This document shows, piece by piece, positions 7,140-14,250 of a stretch of DNA of 14,704 nt. The stretch spans positions 1 through 14,704 of the forward strand of contig JAUUYO010000057.1 of the NCBI GenBank assembly GCA_030590405.1, read 5' to 3'. Below the pieces are notes generated by a model. It saw only the letters and a program-made list of their open reading frames with translations, had not been told where the DNA came from and made no database searches. How positions within the stretch are numbered: the stretch's first letter is position 1; every line of letters starts with the position of its first letter. The DNA is from Kangiellaceae bacterium. Lineage in GTDB: Bacteria; Pseudomonadota; Gammaproteobacteria; Enterobacterales; Kangiellaceae. A program made the translations under genes and the position numbers.

Positions 7140-7940
7140 AATTCAGAAAAAGAAACGATCGAGCAACCAACGAATACTGATTCTTTTATGCGCACCGTGA
7201 TTGTCGCAGTCGTCCTTTGTTTAGTTTGTTCGATTATCGTTTCCAGCGCCGCGGTGTTGTTAAAAGAAAAACAAGTTAGCAATGCTTCGCTGGATAAAAA
7301 GAAAAACGTATTGGTCGCCGCTAATCTATTAAAAGCAGGTTCTGATGTTACCAACACTGATATTGAAACGGCTTTTGCCAATATAGAACAAAAATTTGTC
7401 GATCTTTCAACTGGCCGATTTGTGGAAGTTGATAACCCAGCAGGCTTCAATCAGCGAAAAGCAGCTAAAGCTAGCGAAACAAGTATTGCGATCGAAAATG
7501 ATCCCGCAGGAATAGGCCGCCGCTCTAAAATCGCTTCGGTTTATCTGGTAACAAGCGGCAACAAAGTGGATAAAATTATTTTACCGATCCATGGTAAAGG
7601 ACTTTTCTCGACCTTGTATGGATTTATTGCACTGGAAGCAGACAAACAAACCATCGTTGGTCTTAAATTCTACGAGCAAGGTGAAACGCCAGGACTCGGC
7701 GGCGAAGTTGAAAATCCTCGCTGGCTGGCGCTTTGGAAAGGTAAGAAATTACTCAACAATAACGGTCAACTCGCACTCAAGTTAGTCAAAACAATTCCGG
7801 CTAATGAATTTGAAGTCGACGCCCTATCAGGCGCATCAATGACAACGCGTGGTTTGCAAAATATGCTCGACTATTGGTTAAGTGAACAGGGCTTTGGTCT
7901 ATTCCTGGCACGCCTGGACGTGCAAAAAGGAGAAGCGTAA
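7086..7940 (+). CDS. nqrC: Na+-translocating NADH:quinone reductase subunit C
   Basis: NqrC carries covalent FMN in a periplasmic domain anchored by one membrane helix and passes electrons within Na+-NQR. From the ATG at 7086 there are 284 residues. The helix is at about 36-59 (MRTVIVAVVLCLVCSIIV region). The flavin-binding domain contains GETPGLGGEVENP (199-211). The flavinylation motif is SGASMT with Thr253 as the likely FMN acceptor. GGAGGG nine bases upstream supports this start, which overlaps nqrB by 11 bases. The N-terminus is some 30 residues longer than I expect for the family and begins with a repeated MSVKNN, encoded by an 18-base tandem repeat. A second ATG at 7104 has no ribosome site. 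NqrC stops exactly where nqrD starts. Confidence 0.97.
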   Translation: MSVKNNMSVKNNLSANEANSEKETIEQPTNTDSFMRTVIVAVVLCLVCSIIVSSAAVLLKEKQVSNASLDKKKNVLVAANLLKAGSDVTNTDIETAFANIEQKFVDLSTGRFVEVDNPAGFNQRKAAKASETSIAIENDPAGIGRRSKIASVYLVTSGNKVDKIILPIHGKGLFSTLYGFIALEADKQTIVGLKFYEQGETPGLGGEVENPRWLALWKGKKLLNNNGQLALKLVKTIPANEFEVDALSGASMTTRGLQNMLDYWLSEQGFGLFLARLDVQKGEA

Positions 7941-8576
7941 ATGGCTATCGATAAGCAAGAATTAAAAAACGTTATTGTTAAACCGATCTTTGATAACAAC
8001 CCGATCGCTTTACAGGTATTAGGTGTTTGTAGCGCGCTAGCCGTCACCAGTAAATTAGAAACTGCGTTAGTCATGTGTATTGCGTTAACCCTGGTGACCG
8101 CTTTTTCCGGTATGTTGATCAGTTTAATTCGACACCAGATCCCATCCAGCATCCGAATCATCGTGCAAATGACCATCATCGCTTCATTGGTTATCGTGGT
8201 GGATCAATTATTAAAAGCCTACGCGTTTGAAACCGCTAAACAGATGTCGGTATTTGTTGGTTTAATCATTACTAACTGTATTGTTATGGGACGAGCGGAA
8301 GCTTACGCCATGAAAAACGGTCCTGTGATGAGCTTTTTTGACGGGATTGGTAATGGACTTGGTTACTCAGCAATATTAATCTGTGTTGCTGTGACTCGCG
8401 AACTATTAGGTTCCGGCAGTATTTTAGGCTTTACCATATTGACCCCGATTAAAGACGGCGGTTGGTACCAGACTAACGGTTTATTACTCCTTCCACCAAG
8501 TGCATTTTTTATCATTGGTTTATTAATTTGGGCGCTCCGCACCTGGAAGCCAGAGCAAGTTGAGGAGAAAAGCTAA
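7941..8576 (+). CDS. nqrD: Na+-translocating NADH:quinone reductase subunit D
   Basis: This integral-membrane subunit pairs with NqrE, an internal homologue, to form the membrane core of Na+-NQR. The protein has 211 residues and about six hydrophobic segments. Cys30 (VLGVCSALAV) and Cys113 (IITNCIVMGRAEA) match the conserved intramembrane cysteines that, with those of NqrE, bind an iron centre. NGLGYS (about 139-144) and the C-terminal membrane helix are typical of the NqrDE/RnfAE family. The ATG directly follows the nqrC TAA, with AAAGGAGAAG just upstream, and the stop overlaps nqrE by one base. NqrD is preferred over RnfE because of the operon. Confidence 0.98.
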   Translation: MAIDKQELKNVIVKPIFDNNPIALQVLGVCSALAVTSKLETALVMCIALTLVTAFSGMLISLIRHQIPSSIRIIVQMTIIASLVIVVDQLLKAYAFETAKQMSVFVGLIITNCIVMGRAEAYAMKNGPVMSFFDGIGNGLGYSAILICVAVTRELLGSGSILGFTILTPIKDGGWYQTNGLLLLPPSAFFIIGLLIWALRTWKPEQVEEKS

Positions 8577-9184
8577 TGGAACATTATATTAGTTTATTTA
8601 TCCGCTCAGTTTTTATTGAGAATATGGCACTTTCCGCGTTTTTGGGAATGTGTACTTTTTTAGCAGTCTCCAAAAAAGTTCAAACCGCGATAGGTTTAGG
8701 GGTTGCAGTTGTCGTAGTACAAGCGATCACCGTGCCGGTCAATAATTTGCTTTCTACTTACCTGTTAAATGAAGGCGCATTGACCTGGGCAGGCATGCCA
8801 GATACCGATTTAAGCTTTTTAGGCTTGATCATTTATATCGGCGTTATCGCAGCGATTGTTCAAATTTTAGAAATGATTTTAGATAAATTTTTCCCAGCCC
8901 TTTATCAGGCACTTGGAATATTTCTACCTTTAATCACAGTGAACTGCGCGATCCTTGGTGGTAGTTTATTTATGATTCAGCGAGAGTATGATTTTGCTGA
9001 ATCGATGGTTTACGGTATTGGCAGTGGTTTCGGTTGGGCGTTAGCGATTGTTGCACTGGCTGGCATACGAGAAAAAATGAAATACAGCGATGTGCCAGAA
9101 GGCTTAAGAGGTCTTGGTATTACTTTTATTACGGTTGGCTTGATGGCGTTAGCGTTTATGTCATTTTCCGGCGTTCAACTTTAA
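8576..9184 (+). CDS. nqrE: Na+-translocating NADH:quinone reductase subunit E
   Basis: NqrE is the second member of the NqrDE membrane pair and has inverted topology relative to NqrD. It has 202 residues with about six membrane segments. Cys26 (FLGMCTFLAVSKK) and Cys124 (ITVNCAILGGSLF) are the conserved intramembrane iron ligands. The N-terminus MEHYISLFIRSVFIENMALS is characteristic. The start overlaps the nqrD stop in TAATG, with GGAG just upstream, and nqrF follows after 18 bases. Confidence 0.98.
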   Translation: MEHYISLFIRSVFIENMALSAFLGMCTFLAVSKKVQTAIGLGVAVVVVQAITVPVNNLLSTYLLNEGALTWAGMPDTDLSFLGLIIYIGVIAAIVQILEMILDKFFPALYQALGIFLPLITVNCAILGGSLFMIQREYDFAESMVYGIGSGFGWALAIVALAGIREKMKYSDVPEGLRGLGITFITVGLMALAFMSFSGVQL

Positions 9185-9202
9185 TAAAAAGGATAAATAT
9201 AA

Positions 9203-10432
9203 ATGTTAGAAACAATTATTGTTGGCGTATCCATGTTTACCTTGGTCATATTAGCCCTGGTATTAATTATACTGGCAGCTAAATCAAGCCTTGTTAGTAG
9301 CGGCGCGGTGCGTATTGGTATTAACAATGAAGATGAGAAAGCCATCACTACTAATGCGGGCGGCAAGTTATTAGGCGCACTCGCCGATGTCGGAGTATTT
9401 GTCCCTTCAGCTTGTGGCGGCGGCGGTACTTGCGGTCAATGTAAGTGTGTCGTGAATTCCGGTGGCGGTAGTTTATTGCCCACCGAAGAAGGCCATATTA
9501 ACAAGCGTGAAGCCAAACAAGGCGTTCGTTTATCCTGTCAGGTGAATGTCAGGCAAGATATGGAAATCGAACTACCGGAAGAAATTTTTGGGGTGCAAAA
9601 ATGGGAATGTGAAGTTATCTCTAACGATAACAAAGCGACTTTTATTAAAGAACTAAAATTAAAATTGCCAGAAGGTGAAAGCGTACCTTTTAGAGCGGGT
9701 GGTTATATTCAGATCGAATGCCCTCCATATAAACTGAGTTACAAAGAATTTAATATCGATAAAGAATATCATCCGGATTGGGATCACTTTAAAATTTGGG
9801 ATGTAGTTTCTGAAGTCAAAGAAAACGTCACCCGTGCTTATTCGATGGCAAACTATCCCGGCGAAGAAGGCATCATCATGTTAAACGTGCGAATTGCCTC
9901 ACCGCCGCCGAGAAATATGACTTTACCGGCCGGTAAAATGTCTTCTTATATATTTAATTTAAAACAGGGTGATAAAGTCACTATTTCTGGCCCATATGGT
10001 GAATTTTTTGCCAAAGAAACCAAAAATGAAATGGTGTTTATTGGTGGCGGCGCTGGTATGGCACCGATGCGTTCACATATTTTTGATCAATTAAAACGCC
10101 TCAAAACTGACCGTAAAATTTCTTTCTGGTATGGTGCAAGAAGCCGCCGGGAAATGTTTTATACCGAAGAATATGACGAGTTAGCCAATAACAATGATAA
10201 TTTTGACTGGCATGTTGCACTGTCTGATCCGATGCCGGAAGATAAGTGGGACGGTTATACCGGATTTATTCATAATGTGTTGCACGATGAATATTTGAAA
10301 AACCATGAAGCGCCTGAGGATTGTGAATATTATATGTGTGGCCCTCCGATGATGAATGCGGCCGTGATTAAGATGCTGGAAGATTTAGGGGTTGAAAGAG
10401 ACAATATCTTCCTGGATGATTTTGGTGGATAA
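9203..10432 (+). CDS. nqrF: Na+-translocating NADH:quinone reductase subunit F (NADH-oxidising)
   Basis: NqrF is the electron entry subunit. It takes hydride from NADH to FAD and passes electrons through a [2Fe-2S] cluster. In its 409 residues, an N-terminal membrane anchor (about 4-26) is followed by a plant-type ferredoxin domain with cluster ligands Cys71, Cys77, Cys80 and Cys112. The reductase domain has the FAD motif RAYSMANYP (210-218), the nucleotide-binding GGGAGMAPMRS (280-290) and YMCGPPMM (376-383). All key residues are present. The start is supported by AGGA nine bases upstream. It ends the structural operon, with a strong terminator 30 bases on. Confidence 0.98.
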   Translation: MLETIIVGVSMFTLVILALVLIILAAKSSLVSSGAVRIGINNEDEKAITTNAGGKLLGALADVGVFVPSACGGGGTCGQCKCVVNSGGGSLLPTEEGHINKREAKQGVRLSCQVNVRQDMEIELPEEIFGVQKWECEVISNDNKATFIKELKLKLPEGESVPFRAGGYIQIECPPYKLSYKEFNIDKEYHPDWDHFKIWDVVSEVKENVTRAYSMANYPGEEGIIMLNVRIASPPPRNMTLPAGKMSSYIFNLKQGDKVTISGPYGEFFAKETKNEMVFIGGGAGMAPMRSHIFDQLKRLKTDRKISFWYGARSRREMFYTEEYDELANNNDNFDWHVALSDPMPEDKWDGYTGFIHNVLHDEYLKNHEAPEDCEYYMCGPPMMNAAVIKMLEDLGVERDNIFLDDFGG

Positions 10433-10461
10433 AATCAGCTAGCAAGTTTTGAATAAAAAAG

Positions 10462-10488
10462 AAAAGGACAGCTTGGCTGTCCTTTTTT
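10462..10488 (+). terminator. Intrinsic terminator after nqrF
   Basis: AAAAGGACAGC (10462-10472) pairs perfectly with GCTGTCCTTTT (10476-10486) around TTG and is followed by further T bases to 10488. It lies 30 bases past the nqrF stop. It should end most nqrABCDEF transcripts and separate apbE from them, though partial read-through is possible. Confidence 0.9.
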
Positions 10489-10494
10489 GTAACT

Positions 10495-10525
10495 TGTAGG
10501 AGCAAATTTGCTTAAAGCACCTACA
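10495..10525 (+). repeat. REP-like palindromic element upstream of apbE
   Basis: TGTAGGAGC begins the element and CCTACA (10520-10525) closes it as the inverse of TGTAGG (10495-10500). An inner palindrome AGCAAATTTGCT fills the first half. It shares the TGTAGGAGC head with the elements after apbE. No T run follows, so it is not an ordinary terminator. Confidence 0.65.
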
Positions 10526-10541
10526 CAAAAAAGAGATCCCA

Positions 10542-11543
10542 ATGTTTTCTGTTCGAATAATATTTTTTATAATTATTGTTTGCTTTATCAGTGCCTGTCA
10601 GCCGGAATCAAGCTATATCCACCTCAATGGTTTTACCATGGGTACCACCTATCAAATTACGTTGAAAACGGATCAAAAAACAGCGGCAAACCTGCAACAA
10701 AATATCGATACCGAATTACTAAAAATAAATCAACTGATGTCGACTTATATTGACGATTCCGAGTTGTCTTTATTTAACCAATCAACCTCAGTAACTTGCC
10801 AGAATATTTCAGATGAAACCTATTATGTTATTAAGAGTGCCATCGATGTCAGTAAAGAAACTCAAGGGAAATTCGATGTAACCATCGGGCCGCTAATTTT
10901 GGAATGGGGCTTTGATAAAAAACACACCGATGATCGAGTGCCGAATGAATTAATCATTGAGCGACTATTGCAGCAAATTGGCTACAATAAAATTCATTTT
11001 GGTGATCATTGTATTCAAAAACAGCATGCCAGCCTTTCGATTAACCTGTCAGCCATTGCCAAAGGTTATGGCGTAGATCAAATCGCACAACTCTTAAAAA
11101 ATAATCTAGTTGAAAACTATCTGGTAGAAATTGGCGGAGAAACCGCCTCAAAAGGGGTTAATCCAAAATTAATCCCCTGGCGGTTAGCCATTGAAGCACC
11201 CATCGAGAAAAAACGTCAAATTCAACAGATTTTTTCACCATCAGGACTGGGGGTGGCAACCTCCGGTGATTATCGAAATTACTTTGAAAAAGATGGGGTT
11301 CGGTTTTCTCATACAATTGATCCAACCACCGGTAAACCAATCACCCATAATTTGGTTTCTGTGACTGTGCTACATCAACAAACCATGCTGGCCGATGCTT
11401 ATGCCACCGCCTTTATGGTGATGGGGGCTGATCAAGCGATAGTTTTTGCCGAGCAAAATAACTTGCCGATATATCTATTGGTAAAAAATGAGAATGGCTT
11501 TGATGCGGTGTATACTAGTGCTTTCAAAAAGCATCTGTTGTAG
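10542..11543 (+). CDS. apbE: FAD:protein FMN transferase, lipoprotein
   Basis: ApbE uses FAD to attach FMN covalently to threonines of NqrB and NqrC, so it is a maturation factor of the enzyme encoded just upstream. The first 18 residues form a lipoprotein signal with lipobox ISAC (Cys19), which places the protein on the periplasmic face of a membrane. Family motifs: HLNGFTMGTTYQI (27-39), LSAIAKGYGVDQI (169-181), VEIGGETASKG (195-205), ATSGDYRNYF (239-248), HTIDPTTGKPI (257-267), and the metal-site region MLADAYATAFMVMG (282-295). The length of 333 is normal. The ATG follows AAGAG by six bases. A terminator and a REP-like element separate it from nqrF, so it may be expressed at a lower level. 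Its TAG stop lies inside the next REP-like repeat. Confidence 0.97.
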   Translation: MFSVRIIFFIIIVCFISACQPESSYIHLNGFTMGTTYQITLKTDQKTAANLQQNIDTELLKINQLMSTYIDDSELSLFNQSTSVTCQNISDETYYVIKSAIDVSKETQGKFDVTIGPLILEWGFDKKHTDDRVPNELIIERLLQQIGYNKIHFGDHCIQKQHASLSINLSAIAKGYGVDQIAQLLKNNLVENYLVEIGGETASKGVNPKLIPWRLAIEAPIEKKRQIQQIFSPSGLGVATSGDYRNYFEKDGVRFSHTIDPTTGKPITHNLVSVTVLHQQTMLADAYATAFMVMGADQAIVFAEQNNLPIYLLVKNENGFDAVYTSAFKKHLL

Positions 11544-11641
11544 GAGCTGTTTTTGAAAATGAGTTTAGGGTACAGCTCCTTCGCGGCGCTGAGGCCGCTC
11601 CTACCTCACATGGCTATTCGGTAGGAGCGGCCTCCGTGCCG
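11539..11641. repeat. Cluster of REP-like inverted repeats after apbE
   Basis: Copies with a GTAGGAGC head stand in both directions. TGTAGGAGCTGT (11539-11550) faces ACAGCTCCT (11572-11580), a nine-base perfect stem. Then GAGGCCGCTCCTAC (11591-11604) faces GTAGGAGCGGCCTC (11621-11634), a 14-base perfect inverted pair with a 16-base loop, extending imperfectly to 11584 and 11641. The paired arrangement resembles the bacterial interspersed mosaic elements of Gammaproteobacteria. The first copy includes the apbE stop codon. The hairpins may protect or end the apbE message. Confidence 0.8.
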
Positions 11642-11689
11642 TGAAAAATTTAATCCCGAATATTAAAAAGTTCACAAAAAAGAGTATCT

Positions 11690-12679
11690 ATGCAAACATC
11701 CACTCAAAAAATCAAGGTCGGCTTAGCCCAAATCGCTCCTATCTGGTTTAAACGAGAGCAAACTCTTAAAAAAGTGATTGCTTATGTCACCAAGGCCGCC
11801 AGTCAAAATTGCAAGCTGGTAGTTTTTGGCGAAGCATTAGTGCCGGGTTATCCCTTCTGGATTGAAGTTACCGATGGGGCAAAATTTAACTCGGAAAAAC
11901 AAAAAAACATTCAGGCCGAATATGCCTATCAAGCAGTACAAATTGAGCGAGGCGATTTATCTGAATTATGTCAGGTTGCCAAAGAGCATAACATCGCGGT
12001 TTATTTAGGCATTATCGAGCGCCCCAAAGATCGTAGTGGTCACAGCCTGTATTGCAGCATGGTTTATATTGATCAACAAGGGGAAATTCAGTCTGTACAC
12101 AGAAAGTTAATGCCCACTTACGAAGAACGGCTTAGCTGGTCCACCGGGGATGGTCATGGACTGGTCACCCATTCATTAGAAGCTTTCACGGTAGGCGGTC
12201 TAAATTGCTGGGAAAACTGGATGCCGTTAGCCCGTGCCTCGCTTTATGCGCAAGGTGAAGACCTACATGTGGCCATTTGGCCCGGCAATCTTAAAAACAC
12301 CTTCGATTTAACCCCGGTTATGGCCAAAGAAGGCCGTTCCTATGTCATTTCTGTGTGTGGCCTGATGCGCCCGACGGATGCCAGCACAAGTCTGACTGAG
12401 CTTTCTGAATTGGTTAACAGTAAAGTTGATTATTTCGCTAATGGCGGCTCTTGTATTGCCAACCCTGACGGCAGCTGGTTAATCGAGCCGCAAGTCGGTG
12501 AAGAAGGATTATTTACTGCTGAACTCGACCATGCGTTTGTGCGCAGAGAAAGGCAAAGCTTTGATCCAGCGGGACATTATTCCCGGCCAGATGTATTACA
12601 ATTACAAGTGAACCGGTTACGTCAATCCACTGCCGTTTTTAAAGATACTACGGTTTTTAAAGATACTACGGTTTTATAG
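11690..12679 (+). CDS. Nitrilase (carbon-nitrogen hydrolase family)
   Basis: This is a predicted soluble thiol enzyme of the nitrilase branch, which hydrolyses nitriles to carboxylic acids and ammonia. The catalytic triad is visible: Glu48 in VFGEALVPGYPFW, Lys139 in HRKLMPTYEERLSW, and Cys173 in NCWENWMPLARASLYAQG. The CWEN followed by MPL and LHVAIWPG pattern is typical of true nitrilases rather than of amidases or carbamoylases. At 329 residues the length is normal. The extreme C-terminus repeats VFKDTT, encoded by an 18-base tandem repeat. It starts 146 bases after apbE, behind REP-like repeats, and is followed after 28 bases by nqrM, so it interrupts the apbE-nqrM pair. No signal peptide is seen. 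The substrate cannot be inferred, and a link to Na+-NQR is unproven. Confidence 0.9.
   Translation: MQTSTQKIKVGLAQIAPIWFKREQTLKKVIAYVTKAASQNCKLVVFGEALVPGYPFWIEVTDGAKFNSEKQKNIQAEYAYQAVQIERGDLSELCQVAKEHNIAVYLGIIERPKDRSGHSLYCSMVYIDQQGEIQSVHRKLMPTYEERLSWSTGDGHGLVTHSLEAFTVGGLNCWENWMPLARASLYAQGEDLHVAIWPGNLKNTFDLTPVMAKEGRSYVISVCGLMRPTDASTSLTELSELVNSKVDYFANGGSCIANPDGSWLIEPQVGEEGLFTAELDHAFVRRERQSFDPAGHYSRPDVLQLQVNRLRQSTAVFKDTTVFKDTTVL
12635..12675 (+). repeat. 18-bp tandem repeat at the 3' end of the nitrilase gene
   Basis: Two identical 18-base units start GTTTTTAAAGATACTACG (12635-12652 and 12653-12670). A partial third, GTTTT, runs into the stop codon region. They encode VFKDTT twice, then VL. The unit is a multiple of three, so copy-number change would keep the frame. 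Confidence 0.9.
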
Positions 12680-12707
12680 ATTAAACTTAGTTTAGGCCCC
12701 AGTTATT

Positions 12708-12941
12708 ATGCAAGTTTTTATCATCACATTTCTTTTAATGTTAATCGTTGTTGCGATCATGGCGATTGGTTACATCTTTCAAAAAAAGAAAATCAAAGGC
12801 AGTTGCGGCGGCATTTCGGATTTAGGTTTAGAAAAAGTTTGTGATTGCGATGAACCTTGTGACAAACGTAAAGAATTGATGCGTCGTCTTGATGAGCAAA
12901 AAAGGGAAGAAGATTTAATTAATGTTAAAAATATTGATTGA
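12708..12941 (+). CDS. nqrM: Na+-NQR maturation protein NqrM (DUF539)
   Basis: This small membrane protein is required for assembly of active Na+-NQR. It is thought to supply iron for the cysteine-bound centre between NqrD and NqrE. Of its 77 residues, one N-terminal membrane segment (about 2-24) is followed by a basic QKKKIK. A cytoplasmic cysteine-rich part has Cys33 in GSCGG and Cys45, Cys47 and Cys51 in EKVCDCDEPCD, the four-cysteine signature of the family. The tail is charged and lysine/glutamate rich. In many genomes it directly follows nqrF-apbE; here a nitrilase intervenes 28 bases upstream and it may be co-transcribed with that gene. No good ribosome site precedes the ATG, which could reflect coupling to the upstream gene. 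Confidence 0.93.
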   Translation: MQVFIITFLLMLIVVAIMAIGYIFQKKKIKGSCGGISDLGLEKVCDCDEPCDKRKELMRRLDEQKREEDLINVKNID

Positions 12942-13120
12942 GATTTGGTTTCTCTCAACTCTTTAGCCACTGATTAATAGATGGGACAATTTTCGGACGC
13001 CATGCTATTATCCGCGATGCTTGCAATAGCTAAATTTATTGAGAAATAATAATATTAATAAATTGTTTAGCCCCTCTCTTTAAAAAACACAGCTAATCGG
13101 TGACCACTTAAGGAACAGTT
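12942..13120 (+). other. Intergenic stretch between nqrM and the FkbM methyltransferase gene
   Basis: No gene is seen. A weak hairpin TTGAGA/TCTCAA (12938-12958) overlaps the nqrM stop and lacks a T run. TTGCAA (near 13020) could be a -35, but the AT-rich sequence downstream gives no clear single -10. The end holds AAGGAA eight bases before the methyltransferase ATG. Confidence 0.4.
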
Positions 13121-13864
13121 ATGGGTAGTAAAGTTTGGAAAAAATTTGAACAAAGTGATGGTTTCCGTAGGCTAAAGTTGAAGTTTAAACGGATTGTCGG
13201 CAAGGAACCTGATTTAAAAATTGATATTCAATTGAACACACAGAACTACCCAGGCTGGACTCTGGTACCAGAACTTATTAGCGAAAATGACGTAGTCTAT
13301 TCTATTGGGATCTGCGATGATATCGCCTTTGATTTAGAAATTATTGAACAAAAAAAAGTGAAACTATTTGCTTTTGACCCAACACCATATTCTGTTGATT
13401 GGATTAATAAACAAGCTCTTCCATCTGGATTTCAGTTTTTTCCTTGGGCAGCCTCCGACAAAGATGGAACCTTTTTCTTTTATCCAAGAATAAAAAAGAG
13501 CGGTAAAACATCGGAGACTATGTACACTTTTCATAAACAAGAAGAGCAGCGCGATGATGGTATTAGCGTTGATGCTTTTACCTTGGAGTCTATGGCTAAG
13601 CAATTAGGCCATCAAAAAATAGATGTATTGAAAATGGACATTGAAGGAGCAGAGTATGACGTACTTGAAAATATGTTGAACTCCCCCATACGCCCCAAGT
13701 TACTCTTAATAGAATTTCATCATCGATTTAAAGGCATTGGAAAAGATAAAACAGTAAATACAGTCAATTCTTTACGCAAAGAAGGTTACTTAATAGCAGA
13801 TATATCTGCTACAGGAAGAGAGATTTGCTTTGTACACAAAAATGCTATCGTAAAAATGAGCTAG
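13121..13864 (+). CDS. FkbM-family SAM-dependent methyltransferase
   Basis: This is a predicted S-adenosylmethionine methyltransferase of the FkbM type, a family acting on O-linked sugars, polyketides and other hydroxyl groups. In its 247 residues the SAM site is near VVYSIGICDDIAFDLEI (58-74), in place of a classical glycine-rich loop. An acidic-turn motif FAFDPTPYSVDW follows at 84-95, then the FkbM hallmark IDVLKMDIEGAEYDVLENM (167-185) and LLLIEFHHRF (194-203). The first 35 residues are basic. There is no signal peptide or membrane helix. AAGGAA precedes the ATG. By eye it is more AT-rich than the nqr genes, and it has no partner genes for glycan or secondary-metabolite synthesis here, so horizontal transfer is possible. 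The substrate is unknown. Confidence 0.88.
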   Translation: MGSKVWKKFEQSDGFRRLKLKFKRIVGKEPDLKIDIQLNTQNYPGWTLVPELISENDVVYSIGICDDIAFDLEIIEQKKVKLFAFDPTPYSVDWINKQALPSGFQFFPWAASDKDGTFFFYPRIKKSGKTSETMYTFHKQEEQRDDGISVDAFTLESMAKQLGHQKIDVLKMDIEGAEYDVLENMLNSPIRPKLLLIEFHHRFKGIGKDKTVNTVNSLRKEGYLIADISATGREICFVHKNAIVKMS

Positions 13865-13868
13865 AATA

Positions 13869-13903
13869 AGCTCAGCTCAGCTCAGCTCAGCTCAGCTCAG
13901 CTC
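13869..13903. repeat. Pentanucleotide microsatellite (AGCTC)7
   Basis: Seven perfect uninterrupted copies of AGCTC occupy 13869-13903. The tract begins four bases after the methyltransferase stop codon and ends exactly where the predicted -35 box of rpmE begins. Such short repeats can change length by polymerase slippage. It is non-coding in this arrangement. Confidence 0.97.
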
Positions 13904-13932
13904 TTGCATTCTCCCATTCTCCCCTGTAAAAT
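13904..13932 (+). promoter_or_regulatory. Predicted promoter of rpmE
   Basis: TTGCAT (13904-13909) and TAAAAT (13927-13932) are separated by 17 bases. The -35 is weak (three of six) and the -10 good (five of six). Initiation near 13939 would leave a leader of about 90 bases before rpmE. The -35 touches the (AGCTC)7 tract. Confidence 0.5.
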
Positions 13933-14027
13933 CGCGCCTCCATTAAATGTGTATGGTATTTGACCAATTTTTCGATGAAAGTCGATCTGGCTCATCTGGC
14001 GATACACAACGAAATAGAGAAAACATC

Positions 14028-14243
14028 ATGAAAACAGATATTCATCCAGGTTATGAGCAAATGACTGCAACTTGTAGTTGTGGTAACAAAATCGAAGTTG
14101 GTTCTACACTTTGTAAAGACATCACTCTAGATATATGTTCTGAGTGTCACCCTTTTTACACTGGTAAGCAGAAAACTGCTGAATCCGGTGGACGTGTTGA
14201 TAAATTCCGTAAGCGTTTTGCAGCTCGCTCACTTAAAAAGTAA
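14028..14243 (+). CDS. rpmE: 50S ribosomal protein L31, zinc-binding (C+) type
   Basis: L31 is a small protein of the large ribosomal subunit, at the bridge to the small subunit. From MKTDIHPGY the product is 71 residues, the standard length. Four cysteines, Cys16, Cys18, Cys37 and Cys40 (TCSCGN and DICSECHPF), form the zinc site, so this is the C+ paralogue used under zinc-replete conditions. FYTGKQKTAESGGRVDKFRKR is replaced here only in minor positions and fits the family C-terminal half. An in-frame ATG at 13947 would add 27 unrelated residues and is rejected because the family begins at 14028. A terminator follows 26 bases after the stop. Confidence 0.98.
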   Translation: MKTDIHPGYEQMTATCSCGNKIEVGSTLCKDITLDICSECHPFYTGKQKTAESGGRVDKFRKRFAARSLKK

Positions 14244-14250
14244 GCAAATC

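Noticed and set aside
10508..10753. Frame overlapping the start of apbE
   Set aside because: It is a different frame over a REP-like element and the apbE signal peptide, with no ribosome site or recognisable product.
12938..12958. TTGAGA/TCTCAA hairpin as the nqrM terminator
   Set aside because: The stem is weak and AT-rich with no following T run, and it overlaps the nqrM stop codon.
13869..13903. AGCTC repeat as a CRISPR array
   Set aside because: The five-base units are contiguous, with no spacers. It is a simple-sequence repeat.
13947..14027. 27-codon N-terminal extension of rpmE
   Set aside because: L31 begins at MKTDIHPGY in the family. The extension has promoter-leader character and no conservation that I recognise.
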